A stretch of 64,000 nt of DNA, from positions 2,294,001 to 2,358,000 of the forward strand of contig JAALGY010000032.1 of assembly GCA_032358165.1 (NCBI GenBank), written 5' to 3'. Shown here piece by piece: positions 1 to 11,246 of the stretch. Source of the stretch: Diplosphaera chodatii. Lineage: Eukaryota > Chlorophyta > Trebouxiophyceae > Prasiolales > Stichococcaceae. Numbering within the stretch: the first letter of the stretch is position 1; the number at the start of each line of letters is the position of its first letter. The notes under the pieces are model-generated. The model saw nothing but the letters and a program-made list of their open reading frames with translations, was not told where the DNA came from and ran no database searches. The position numbers were made by a program, and so were the translations under genes.

Positions 1-3000
1 GCTTGTGGTCTGCTGCACACCTGGCGCCACAGCTCAGCCCGCTCGGTCTCACTCTGCGCCAGCACCTTGCGCAACTGGTGTGCCGCACGCTCGTCCACGG
101 TCGCTGACCGCACGCCTGCTGCCGGCTCAGAAATTTCAACCAGGAGCAGCGTCTGGCTGCTGGCAGCCTACGAGCAGCACATGGCAATTTTCGCGCAGAT
201 CGATCTGTGACCAGGGCCTTGGTGGTCCTGGTGAGGGAGCTCCTTTCAGAGCGCAGAGTTGCCGCCGGTTGCATGAAGGGCATGAGACAAGATGTCCTGC
301 CATGCCATTTGCACAGCACGAAGATGCCGCTTGGGCCCGAAAGCTGTTTGCATTATGGGCCCCTTGCGCTAACAAAAGGATGAGGGGGAGCCCCTACGGA
401 ACTGCACACAAGACACGCACACACATACCAGGCTGTGGACGGCCCGGTCGCTGTCTTCTGCTGTTACATCTTTGCCCTGGACCACAGGCTTGTCAGTGGT
501 TGCTGTCCCGAACACCTGCTTCAGAGCTTCGTCATATAATCGCTGCGAGCCCAGCGGGGCGCCTGCACAGTGCAAGGCGTTAGTCTCTGACTGCCTGTCA
601 GCTGCACGGTGTAAAGCATGGTGGCCGCATGCGATCGCGGGATGCACCGCGATGGAACAGCCAGGTTCGGCAAGGTCGTGCCTGGGCGAGCGACGGTTGC
701 ACCAACCGGGCGCGGCGTCCCGTGCATCACAAATATGTTCCTGCAGTCCATGCCGCAAGTGCTGTCAAGCGCCTCGCCCAATACACCTGCCAGCACAGCT
801 GTGGGCGCGGAGCATCCACTGTCGCAGTGCAGACATCAGCATGCGGAGAGGATGCCTCACTCGCACAGGTCGCGCATCACGAGGCTGGCCTTGCGCGGCT
901 CCTTCATGGTCACCACAAGATGGCCAAAGGGCGCCCCAGAGACTGCTGACTTGGGCGCCACCACCTGCACATGCACCACCAGCCCTCCGGTGCTGGGTGC
1001 GCACCTCTCACTCCTGTTGCAAGCCCAACCACGACGGACGACGCCTGCACACCTTGGGGTCGTCAGTGAACTGCTCGAAGGCCAAGCGGACCCTATCAAG
1101 GTCGGTGCCGGTGGCAATGCCCTTCAACCAGATGTAGGACTTGTCCAGTGGTTTGCTTTGACTCCCATCCTCGGGTGCACTGCTGCCGCCCTCCATCGCG
1201 AAGGCGGTACCAGCAGAGGCCGGCACTGGGAGCGTCTTGGCCTGTTGTGAGACCGGAACCACTGCAGTGCTGTTGAGAGATGTCCCACTCGCTACACCCT
1301 ACACAGTCACATCGCATGCCCGCAATGCCACGCCTGAGCAGTCATCGGCAATTGGCTGAGCGGCAGGGTGGCGTGCACCTTGCAGTAGCGTGCCAGCACG
1401 GCGACCAGTGCGGCCTGCTGCCACGCCTGCATCGCCGTTTTGGCGTACCCCAGCTGCTCGCCCAACGTGCGCCATTGCAGCGCCATCTCAAACTCGATGC
1501 TGTTTGGCTGGACAGTGCATGGGAGCAACGTGTCAACTGCGAACACTGGGACACAACGCATCACAGCCTACATTGCAGCGGGCATGGCAGTGGCGTTCCT
1601 ATGCTCTGAATATACCTGCACAAAGTGGGCTGCGGTTGGATGCTCAAGCTTCAGGTGGCCCAGCATCTGGGTGCCCTTTTCGCCCCAGGGTAGGTGCCGC
1701 CACCGCGGCCAGTGTGCCAGCAGCGGCCGAGGTGGCCCGGGTGATATCCCGACGAGGTACAGCCGCTGCAACCTGCGCATGTGCATAAGGTTGGAAATTT
1801 ACAACGCAAGCGTCGTCTCATGAAATTGGCAGTAACGTTGCACATCCTGAGGACAGGTTTACTCGGGGTAGGCGAGCGCGGCGTGTCGGGAGCTGTTAAA
1901 TTCGAGGCACGCCCAGCCGCCACGCACGATGCCCGCCTCACCGGCTTCCCTGTCCAGCTGGACGTCCGCAAAGTGCACCTCCTGTGCAGGAGCGGCATAG
2001 CTGCCGGTAGTGACACAGGAAGCTGCACACTAGACAACATATGCGATGAGGCTCATGTCCGGATGAGCCGACAAGGCCCACCGATTTTGCACATCTTGCA
2101 CTGCACTTTGGTGGACAGCGCACCCGCAAGCGCTTGAATCTGTTGCGGAGGGCATCCTCCAGCGACGCTCTGTGAGTGAAGGCACCGATGTTGTCCAGGC
2201 ACACAAAAGGGCCGTTGCTGATGTCAAGGTCCTTTGGGCCGTCGTCTTCGACCCTCCTGCAGCGACCCGCAAATCGCTGTAAACGAACTGATGGCACGGG
2301 CTTCCATACTGTCAAGCTGGCGGCCACAAATTGACACATATGACGAGGCAACTCACATCTTTGGGATGACGAAGCTGACGTGTTTGGGAGGATCAGGCGC
2401 TGCACCTGCCTGTCCTGCCGGGTCTGGGCGCAGCTCTGGATGCTTGCGATGCCTGGGTGCGAGCGTTGGTGAGTCATGCAGACTTCATCGTTGCACATCA
2501 GCAATTGGCAGTCACCCTGCAGATGCCAGGCACCACAAGTGCGGTGGCACGAATCACTGCTCACACACCGCCTGAGGGCGCTCAACGCCGCGGCCTTGCT
2601 GCCTGCCTGCGCCCCCGGCTTGACGTCGCGGCGGTGCGCCTGCTGCCTGGCAGTGGCAGCTGCTGGGCGCGACGCAGCGACCGCGCTGTGCTGCTGGCGC
2701 TGGGGCGCTGACGCTGTGCCGGGCCGCCGCTGCGGGACGTGCTGTGGCGCCGGCGCCGCAGCTGCAGAGCCGCCACCCTGGCTGTGCTGGCCCTTGTGCG
2801 GCTCGCGTCTGGAGTCTTCCGCCCTCTCTGCCGGGATTGCCCAGGGGTCATTGCCAGGTTTCAGCCGCCTGTGCTCTGCGATCTGCTGCTTGTTGCTCTG
2901 CGGCTGTTCCACGGGTGCGTGTGGTTTGCTATTCGCAGCGGCTGGCTGCCTCTTGAGGGGTTCCGCACCTTGCCGAACGGGTCCCTTACCTGTTGGCAGC

Positions 3001-4237
3001 CTGAGTTCAGTCCTGACCGGCGGCGGCAGCCTTGGTGCAGCTGCTGGCTGTGTTGCCTGCTTGGCGGGCAGAGCTGCTTGCTGACGATTGACAGGCGGCT
3101 GGGTGGGCAGTGGCTTGGCCCCTGCGCTTCTGGCTGCACTTGCCCTGTGCGAGGCTGCCTCCCGCTTTCGCTGTTCCGGCGCCGAGGCGACCCTTGGTGC
3201 GCCAGGCGCAGCTGCGCGCTTTGCTGGCGGCAACAGGTCATCGTCCCTCAGTTGCGCTGGCTGTTTGCGCTTCTCGCCAACATTGGGAGCAGAGTCGCCT
3301 GCAGGCGCCGTCGATGGCCGGCCTTTGGCGGGCTGCGTACCACTGACGGGCGTGCGGTGGTTGCCGCCACCGTCAAATGCCTGTTTCTCAATAGGCTTCC
3401 ATTTGCTGGCACCATGCAGCCACTGCCTGGCTGTCCTGTTGCAAGGATCACTCAACAGCCAGTGAGCGTGTGCAGAGTGTGGATGAACTTGAGCGATGTG
3501 CCTTGTGCCGGTCATGCCGTCCACACACCTGACACGGTGTTCATCCTGCGTATAACCACCGGGTGCCGCATCCCTGACTTCGATGACCTCACTTGTGTCT
3601 GCATCATACAGGGGAGATCATGTACACCAGTGTGTGCTAGCGGTGATACCAACGCATGCCCTGCACAGCCCCAGTGGCACTGCTGACCTGGAAAGTAGAC
3701 AGTGATGTGATCATCATAGGTATGGTGCACAAAGCCTGTCCACCAGCCGTCCGAGTGCCAGCAGTCCACGCACTCTCCTGTATGATGACATCCATGTGAA
3801 TGGCCCAGCCCTGTCCGCGAGCTTCACACAGTGCGATCCTGCGGGGCTCGAAACAAAGCGTCGCTAACCGCATCCGCGCGCTGCAATGGGTACTGTGTGG
3901 CTGTCGTCGGGGGGCGCTGGCCGCACGCGCTCCCTCTCGACCACCTCGACCAGCTTGTCGGGCTTTCCATCCTCCACCAGCATCTGGGCACGTCGACATG
4001 GGTGTTGATATGCGGCAAGTATGCAGTGCAGCATTGCAACTGCTGAGCAGCAGGATGCATGCATTACTAATGCGCCATGGGTTGAGCCCACGTGCAACTT
4101 ACGTCCCGGTATTTGACTCTATACTCCCCGGCCGCCTTTCCCTCGAGAATCGCTGCCCACCAACTGTTTGCAAACTGCTCCTCTGCAAGGCCGGCCACCT
4201 CGCAGTCGCCGCCCACTACCAATTTGGCCTCCGCCAT
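1..4237 (-). CDS. Agenet (Tudor-like) domain protein with RRM-like segments, partial at left edge
   Basis: The minus strand starts at ATG 4237 with an Agenet repeat (GGDCEVAG, then SWWAAILEGK, then YRVKYRDV), an intron with a GTAAGT donor near 4100, then LVEDGKPDKLVEVVERERVRP near 3980-3910. An intron (GTTAGC...ATACAG) restores the frame and leads into a second Agenet repeat (ECVDCWHSDGWWTGFVHHT, ITVYFPG) at about 3780-3690. A long Ala/Pro/Gln/Arg-rich linker fills roughly 3430-2580. Further down are pieces resembling RNA-recognition motifs: FVCLDNI with GGWACLEF (about 2210-1890), and SYIWLKGI with FGHLVVTM (about 1140-900). A helical segment (ATVDERAAHQLRKVL) continues past base 1. Agenet domains are Royal-family modules usually found in plant chromatin or RNA-binding proteins. 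The Agenet pair is clear. That all exons down to base 1 belong to one gene is inferred; two genes are possible. Confidence 0.55.
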
Positions 4238-5100
4238 CGTAGGGCTGCTGAGCTGCTGAAGTGATGCTGCAATCAGGCTGATGCTTTGTCAGATGCAGAC
4301 CCTGTCAGCAACCGCTGGCAGTGCCAGTGTGTGGTCGGAGAAAACGCACGATGCATGCCATAGGCCTGTGTGCACACAGTTCATCGGTATACCTATGCAG
4401 AGCGCTGGGCCGCTGTTGTGCAACTGTATATGTGACGCTGCGGATCTTTCATTGGGTGCTGCATCATGCCTGATATCTTGCTGCCCAGGTTTGACTGCCC
4501 CAACGCGCAGCTGAGTTGTCTGGTTGCAGTCAGCACGGTGCACCCGCTGCGGCGCTGAATGCTAAAGACGGCAGACCCCGTCGTCTTACATGATCAGCTG
4601 ACACCTAACACCACTGGCACCCATGCAGCAACAAGCCTTTGATTTGCTGCCCGGACAAAAGCGGTCGATTCGGCATGTTGCGGCGCGCCAACAAGGCATG
4701 CACGCACCCACAGGTCTTAACAGGGCCCGCCAGACATAGCTCAGAGAAAGCACTGACGTGTGTGCAAGTCTGGGTGGATGTCGTCCGACACGAGCAGTAT
4801 CAGATCTCGGCCACAGAGTGCGCATTCGCACATTTCGATGGCACATTGGCACTTCAGGTTGCTGTCTTGCTCTGGTAAAGTCACCCTGTGCAAGACGTTA
4901 AATGGCAACGCCATCACTACTGCAGAGCTTTCAGCAGCGCAGCACACATTGTCTTCCGCAGCCAGGTCCCATTGTTGCGATCACACTGGCTGACAGTACC
5001 TTCGTTGGTGCCCGCGGCAGTAGGCTGTGGCCCGCACGTGCGTCAGATCAAGTGTGACCTGGTCCAGCCCAATCATCCTCATCTGGCGCGTGGCCCAGCG
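4238..5100. other. Divergent intergenic region
   Basis: This gap separates the head-to-head starts of the Agenet gene (minus) and the ATP synthase delta gene (plus). Open frames here are short and have no recognisable domain. It presumably holds both promoters and 5' leaders. Confidence 0.5.
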
Positions 5101-6363
5101 ATGCTGCGCACCTTGAGCACGCGGTTGGGGCGCTGCAGCTTTCTCAGTGCGATCGGCACACGCAGCGTCAGCACCAGTGTAGCCCGGTTTGCAGATGGGG
5201 GAGGGGATGCAGCAGCCAGTGACAAGCAACGTATAGAGGTGGGCTTCCCTGCTGCTCGACATGCTGCATCTGTGATGCGCATGCAGTGCGATCAACCACT
5301 GAGCACACGTTACAGCTGGTCACGTACTATATATGCTGATCCCTGCATGTTCCAGCGCCAAGTGGGACTGGAGCAGCTGCGTGCTGCGCAAAAAACGCTT
5401 CCCGTGCGGGCTCACCGTGCGCGTTCTTGTGCAGGCGTTTCTTGACAGATTCACGAAGGTTGCGCCCAGCACGCTCACCCCACCAAACTTCCCCTCTGAG
5501 TACATCAGCGAGGCTGCTGAAGCCGCAAAGAAGGGAAAGCAGGAGGAGGCGCCCTCCTCTGATGTGCCCGACAAACTGACGTTCAGCTTTTATCTGCCGC
5601 ACGCCACCATTGGAAAGGCGAAGAAGGTCAGACGGCTGCCTGTATTGGAATGCTTGCTGGGCCCGACAAAGCGCTGCACGCCTGGGCAGCGCCACAGAGC
5701 CCTTACAGGTGACCTGCTCAGCTCAGGTGGACCTGGTGCTGCTGCCGGCCACAACGGGCGACTTTGGTGTGATGCCGGGCCATGTGCCGACAGTGGCGCA
5801 GTTGCGGCCTGGCGTGGTCACCATCCACTCCGAGCTGGACAAGGACATCGAAAAGTATTTCGTGTCCGCCGGTGCGCAGTCCAAAGGATCAGCTTGTCAA
5901 CGATGCAAATGATTGTTTCAGGGTTCCAGGTGCCGCATTTACGCACGTGGTGTGCAGCCAGTCCTGCATTGACGCTGTGCTACTGCGTGCGCAGGCTTTG
6001 CGTTCATCAACGCCGACTCCACGACGGATGTGTGCGCGGTGGAGGCGGTGAAGCTGGAGGACCTGGACCCGGAGGCGGTGCGCGCCGGGCTGTCCGAGTA
6101 CCAGGCGAAGCTGGGCTCCCTGCAGGCATGCGCCTGCTTGACGACATTGACGACACTGCATGCTTCCCGTGTTCAGCAGCTGGGCTCTGCGTCAACTTGT
6201 CACGGACCATGTCTGAGCCATGCTCTGCCTCACAGCTTCACTTCGTGCTATTCGCCGAACCTTGGCATTTCTCATGCAGGGCAAAGCCGATGACTATGAG
6301 ATTGCAGCAGCTCAGATAGGCGTGGAGGTGTACTCTGCTATGAACTCCGCACTTGGCCTTTAG
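5101..6363 (+). CDS. ATP5F1D: Mitochondrial F1Fo ATP synthase delta subunit (bacterial epsilon homologue)
   Basis: ATG 5101 opens an Arg/Ser-rich presequence (MLRTLSTRLGRCSF...TRSVSTSVARFAD) typical of mitochondrial import. Exon 1 ends at 5238 before GTGGGC. Later exons give NFPSEYISEAAEAAKKGK, DKLTFSFYLPHATI, then the conserved beta-sandwich core VDLVLLPATTGDFGVMPGH followed by VPTVAQLRPGVVTIHSE. The C-terminal part has the EAVKLEDLDPEAV strand and the helical tail ending MNSALGL, stop 6361-6363. The LPATTGDFGVMPGHVP block is diagnostic of the epsilon/delta family, which sits in the central stalk of F1 and couples rotor turning to ATP synthesis. Introns are GT-AG. The gene is tail to tail with the ALY gene. 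Confidence 0.93.
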
Positions 6364-6709
6364 ATCTTTGGGGTGGGTCGCATGACAAACATGGTTTGGC
6401 TTGGGGGACTTATGAGACTATGAGATTCTTCACAGCCCATGCTAGGCATCTCAAACCATATCGGAGCTTTCAATCGTGTAGCCTCAACGGCTTGCGTCCA
6501 GCTCTTCGTGGCATATAGTTGGGCAAAGCTGGGAAATCACTGGAAACTGTCACCGTCTGAACAGCAGAGGTCCATATTGCACTGCAGTAGTGGGAGAATG
6601 CCACTTGCCAAGTGCAGTAGACCTGTGACTAGAAAAGACAAGGCCAGACAGCCCACTGTTACTTCTTCCCGGCAGATTGCCTGTTGTATCACCAAAGGAC
6701 TGTGCAGCT
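6364..6709. other. Convergent 3' intergenic region
   Basis: Between the stop codons of the ATP synthase delta gene and the ALY gene. It is less GC-rich than the flanks and is presumably 3' UTR of both. No gene is seen. Confidence 0.5.
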
Positions 6710-8197
6710 TCATTCCTCCATCATGTCGCCACCGCCGCCACCCTGTAACCATACACTGCATGTGACCCCATGTCGTTGTGGCACCATGCGCAGGTCTAGC
6801 AGTGCAGTGCAGGATGTGTGCAGCGTCAAGCATGAGCTCACCCGACGGCCGCCCAGCCTTCCGCTCGCTCTGCCGCCGGCGCTGCCCTGCGCGCTCCGCA
6901 TGTTGCCGCTGCCCCTGGTGATACCATCGCCGCCGCCGCCGCCACCGCCGCTGGCCCCCCGGCCGCCACCGCCGCTGCCGCCTCTTCGGCCCAACCGATC
7001 GCCCAGCCTGCACACTCAGCATGCTACCATGTTTGTATGGACCAGGGTGTGCCATACGTGTACAGGACTTGGCATGAGGAAGCACGCAATGGTGGAGTGG
7101 TCATTTGAAAGCCCGACCGCGAGCTCACACCTGAGACCACTGGAGAGCGTTTCCACAACACGGCCAGCCAGCGTGGGCGCAACAAGCTCGATCTGCATCG
7201 CCTTGCCGTCCAGCGACACGTTGTTGTAGCGCTGCATGGCACGCTCTGCATCTGCCTTCTTCATGAACACCACCTCAGCCGCCTCCTCGGACCTCCCGCT
7301 GCAGTGTGACGGGGCGGGACGGTTGAGCACAAGCATGTCCCTGGCCAGCTAGGGGCGATCAGAGACTGCAGTGCATAGTGGCAGCCTTGGCTACCTGCGG
7401 TCGTAGATGACGCCAGAGCGCTTCATCGGGCCAAATGCCTCGAACAGCTCCTTGACATCCTCATCTGACACCTTGTAATCCAGGTTGGAGATAACCCTGC
7501 AGACACCAATGCACATCTTTGCGGGCAGCTCAAGAATGCTGGGACTCCGCAACCGCAAGACAAGAGGGCACAGCCAGTGTGCTCCTGCTCTGCTGGGAGT
7601 GCCATGTGGACACAGGAAGTTGGCATTGGGGCCCGCACAGTTTGTAGCCGGATTCCGCTGCACGGCCACGTGGCCCAGTGCGAGGCCCCGGACCACCCTC
7701 AAACTTGTCGTGCTGCCACTTTGCGCTGCCTTCCAGCGCCGCCCGGACCTTTGCAACATCCAGCCGCGGGCGCCGCGGATCCGAATCCCTTGGCTGCACA
7801 GATTTGGGAATACTCTCTAGCAAATGATACTTGGACAACAGTGTTCATCTCGCCGCTGTTCCGTGATGCTTGCCAGCTGAGACTGATCACAGATGACTAC
7901 AGCACCAGCAGCACGCATGGTGCGCACCTCTGCAAGCTCCAACACCTCCACTCGCCTCTGCGGCGCACCCCCACTGGTACGTCGCGGTCCAGCTGCCGTC
8001 CGCTTTGTGGCTTTGCCAACCGCTACTGCAAGGGCGCGGGCCTTGTTGCCACCCGCTGGGCCGGGGCCATCAGCCTTTGCTGCTGCACCCTTCCGGGGTC
8101 CCCTGCCTGCGCCCCCTGCTGCCTTGGCTGGCCGATCGGGCTTTTTGTTCTTTGAAATAATGTCGTCCAGCGACAGTGCGAGCTTCTCATCAGCCAT
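6710..8197 (-). CDS. ALY: ALY/REF mRNA export factor (THO complex subunit 4)
   Basis: Minus strand, ATG 8197: MADEKLALSLDDIISKNKK is the N-terminal UAP56-binding motif of ALY/REF adaptors (SLDDII + basic). A basic Ala/Gly/Lys-rich stretch follows. The next exon holds the REF box (VRAALEGSAKWQHDKFEG, about 7760-7680). The RRM is split over exons: VISNLDYKVSDEDVKELFE with FGPMKRSGVIYDR (about 7493-7395), then EEAAEVVFMKKADAERAMQR with YNNVSLDGKAMQIELV (about 7290-7170). The C-terminus is a dense Gly/Arg run (about 6990-6850). ALY bridges the TREX helicase UAP56 and the export receptor in the nucleus. The last exon is uncertain: the usual C-terminal UAP56-binding motif is not visible in the chosen end (stop 6710). 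Confidence 0.9.
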
Positions 8198-8621
8198 TGG
8201 GCCACCCAGCTGCTGCTGCAACTGTTGCTGATCAGGTGCAGGCCGTTCGTCACCCGATCTGTTGCAGCGCCAAGGGCTTGCCGCTGCAAGCGCACCAGTA
8301 CGGTAGTGTGTGCGTGACTGGCTCGTAAACGTAAAGGTACAATGAGGTGAGCAATTGGCGCGACTGCCGAGTGACACACTGCTCATCCCTGCATGGGCCC
8401 CCTGATGGAGAGCTGAGCAGGTACGTGCACGGTGTGTCGCTAAACACAGTGTATGCACGGACGAAGCCTCCGATAGACGTTACAGCCCCCAAAACGTTGT
8501 GTGCAACAACATAGTGCCCAAGTGCCTGCAGAGGCACGATTGGCGCACAGCGGCGGCAGTGCAGTTTTCATGACAGAACCTGCATCAGATCAGCCTACAT
8601 CACACATAGTGGAGCTGCACG
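8198..8621. other. Bidirectional promoter region
   Basis: This 424-bp gap lies between the divergent ALY gene (minus) and the gene starting at 8622 (plus). No open frame of note and no clear TATA box are seen. Confidence 0.45.
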
Positions 8622-10093
8622 ATGTCAGATATAGAAGATGAGCACCAAGAACTTCCGAGTTACGGCCAGAACGGACGCGACCTGATCCTCAAGGTGGCCA
8701 GACTGCACGGCGTCAGATCCTCAGTATCAAGGGCTGTGTAACTTCCAGCACCGTCCGTGATATGCATGTCATTCGTCACCTTGAAGGTGGATACACAAGC
8801 GTTGTGCATAACAACAGCATCACAATAGCATCATATGTGCATTGCAGGCTGCTCGTGAGCTCGAGTCTACATCCGGCAGGAAGGCCAGGGAGCGGAGCCC
8901 TGTTGCACAGCCTCAGCCCGACTACGCCGACGACAGCTACTGCGCAGCAGTGCCACCAGCGAATCGACCAACCGTTGCATACGATCCACGTGCAAAGGTC
9001 CCACGCGTTGTGCGGCAGGTCGCGCTGACTCGGTGATCTTTGGCACAGTGTCAAGGCTTTCCCTCGTGTTGGTTCTCCCTCTGTTTCTGGTTCTGAGATT
9101 CAGTCTGCCAAGATTGATCAAGCATGAGCGCAGACATCAAGGCGCTGACATACAGCCTGTCAAACTGCCCTCTGGTTGGCTGCTGCATGTTACTTCTTAT
9201 AAGGTCCTGACTGCTCCATGAGACCGAAAGGCTGGACAGGCATGCATCTGATGATAGATCGGCGTATTGCTGTGTTGACCTATAATGTGGGCTGAGCCCA
9301 GGCCCTGTGCCATCAGGCACACACTGGATGTCTAACTTGTGAATGGAGCATGTGAGTGTGACACATCAGTGCGGCAAACACGGTGGCAAACTCTGTTCAG
9401 AGCATTGATGCATGCCTGGACATGCGTCGTAAGCAGTCCTGTGTATTCAGTGCTGCAGGTTTGTGGCACAGCGTCTGCGGGTTGCAGCATGCACGGTGCC
9501 GCACGCCCGAAAGCTGGAGTTTGTGGCGCAGCAGCACATCTGGACGGCAGCGATACAGGAGGCAAGAGCACAGGAGGCCGCACTGCTGAAACGAGCCGGG
9601 CACAAGCAGGTGCGATTGTCCAAAGTGACCGCCTCAGAATGGCACAGGACTCACCATCCCAACGGCACACTCAGTGCTGTACTGCGCTGAAACCCTGCAA
9701 GAACACACGGCGCAGGTGCTGTATACCAATCTACTAGCGCGCACAAAGGCAGAGGACGCTGCAGCCCCTGCGGTGCCTTCTCAGCAGCCTCCAGTACAGC
9801 GAGCAGCAAAGGCCACCACGACCGAAGGGGATGCGCAACCCCCAGCTTCCCAGGTAGCCAGTGGCAGTGCCGAGGCGGAGCTGGGGGACGCGGGGCGGTC
9901 CCCCTGTTCCCCGGAGGACTCCCCGCAGCCTGCTGTCGAGGCCGATCAGGGTGGACCCCTGGACGCACCTGGGGCAGGGACATCACAGACAGCAGCCGCC
10001 GGTGCAGTGCATGCAGGAAGCAAACGCAAGCATGCAGAGGCAGAGGTCATGCGCAATGACGCTGTGCAAGGTGTTGGTACCCGCAGTTGCTGA
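8622..10093 (+). CDS. Hypothetical charged nuclear-type protein
   Basis: ATG 8622 gives MSDIEDEHQELPSYGQNGRD followed by LILK. Joined by eye to later exons: AARELESTSGRKARERSP...PTVAYDPRAKVPRVVR (8849-9033), then HARKLEFVAQQHIWTAAIQ and LLKRAGHKQVRLSKVTASEW (about 9485-9670), then after a possible 43-bp intron VLYTNLLARTKAED and an acidic Ala/Pro/Gln-rich tail ending at TGA 10091-10093. A TGTAA signal follows directly at 10096. I do not recognise a family. The charged, low-complexity tail and a KRK-type basic patch (GSKRKHAEAE) fit a nuclear protein. Exon junctions are guesses. A further frame at 10132-10230 (TEYLFASVVATDWKCPWCAF) may be an extra exon or chance. Confidence 0.45.
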
Positions 10094-10095
10094 AA

Positions 10096-10100
10096 TGTAA
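10096..10100 (+). terminator. Candidate TGTAA polyadenylation signal
   Basis: TGTAA two bases after the stop of the gene at 8622-10093. TGTAA is the usual green-algal poly(A) signal. Its position so close to the stop is unusual, so it may be fortuitous. Confidence 0.35.
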
Positions 10101-10252
10101 AACATGTGTCATATTTTGATGTACCATCAGTTTGCGCCAGGGAACCGAGTACCTATTCGCAAGTGTGGTTGCTACTGACTGGAAGTGTCCATGGTGTGCC
10201 TTTGTCGCCGCAAAGGGATCAGCCAGGGGCAAAGTCACAGAAGCCCTTTCGT

Positions 10253-10323
10253 TTATTGCCGTTTTCAAGTCCATTTGTGCACGCCCGGTCGGTCCCAAAA
10301 CGAAAAACGATCGGAACGAAACG
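10253..10323 (+). repeat. Left inverted arm, 71 bp
   Basis: Pairs with 10987-11057 at 70 of 71 positions (read directly); the mismatch lies in the run around AAAACGAAAAACG. Confidence 0.85.
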
Positions 10324-10986
10324 AAACGTTACCGGTTCCCAGTAGTCCAACCATTCTAAACCCTGAAACGTCCACGATCTTTGCTGAACGTTGCAAGCGT
10401 TCTTTCTTTGGTTTTGCACCAAGATGCGATCGGGCAACCAGCGACGGCTCCCTTTAGCTGATCGGTCTGCCGTTCAGTACCAGACACGGTGCAACTGGCA
10501 AGCCGGATTGCGGGGTTGGGTGATGCCTGCAGGCCAGCACCAACCTGCGCGGCCGTGCCCGTGCCCCAAAACACGTCTATGTAGTGCAATGGATGCTACT
10601 GTAGGCGTTCACACACCTGTTGCGCCAGAGCTGCTGCGCAGATTGCCGTGTCAGGCTGACCTAGCACCCCAGTTGGCGCATTCCCGCCTCAACCACCATG
10701 CTTGGCGCTCACACTCCACGCAGACAATGCTATGCTCTCTACAACAATCCACTGATCCGAATCAGCATGATCACGCACCCCGTGATGCATAACGGCCGTC
10801 GTGACGGCCTGATGGGCCGGCCAGGTGCTGGCAACGCAGGGTTAGCTTGCACCAGCATGGCCCATGCGCTCACATACGAGGCACACTGTGCTACGGAACC
10901 GGTCGTGCAGGCTGCAAGCGGCAAAGTGCGGCTGCAGGCCTGCAGCAATGCTGTGGGACTACCACTCCAGAACGAAAGAAAAGAAA

Positions 10987-11057
10987 CGTTTCGTTCCGAT
11001 CGTTTTTTGTTTTGGGACCGACCGGGCGTGCACAAATGGACTTGAAAACGGCAATAA
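10987..11057 (-). repeat. Right inverted arm, 71 bp
   Basis: Reverse complement of 10253-10323 except for one base; contains GACCGACCGGGCGTGCAC, matching the left arm's complement. Confidence 0.85.
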
Positions 11058-11246
11058 CAACAATGGTCATGTGATTGGCACGTGATCGGGTTCGGGCTTG
11101 TGCGACATCGTGTGAAAAGTGAAATGCCCATGTGCAGTTGTACGCGAAAGGGCGCAAATCGGGTGCAGACACAGCTTAAGGCTTGCGACCGGGCACGCAT
11201 ACCCACAGGGGGTTCACGTCCATCGCTCCTGAACCTGCTCGGCGCA

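Larger units (their letters stand above)
10253..11057. mobile_element. Inverted-repeat (foldback or MITE-like) element, 805 bp
   Basis: Two 71-base arms, 10253-10323 and 10987-11057, are reverse complements with a single mismatch. Outer ends read TTATTGCCGTTTTC on the left and GAAAACGGCAATAA on the right. The 663-bp interior has no convincing transposase frame. Weaker inverted similarity continues inside the arms (both sides carry AGTAGTCC or its complement GGACTACC). I could not see a target-site duplication: left flank ...CCCTTTCGT, right flank CAACAATG.... It ends 189 bp upstream of the ATG at 11247. It is best described as a non-autonomous terminal-inverted-repeat element; a palindromic gene-conversion product is the alternative. 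Confidence 0.6.

Noticed and set aside
2739..3686. 315-codon plus-strand frame, Cys/Leu/Arg-rich
   Set aside because: Antisense shadow of the low-complexity linker of the Agenet gene; composition is unlike a real protein.
3800..4060. Apparent frameshift after SHTVPIAARGCG in the Agenet gene
   Set aside because: Resolved by an ordinary GT-AG intron (GTTAGC...ATACAG) that restores the second Agenet repeat.
10391..10792. 133-codon plus frame inside the inverted-repeat element
   Set aside because: No DDE, DDD or rolling-circle motif and no transposase-like composition.
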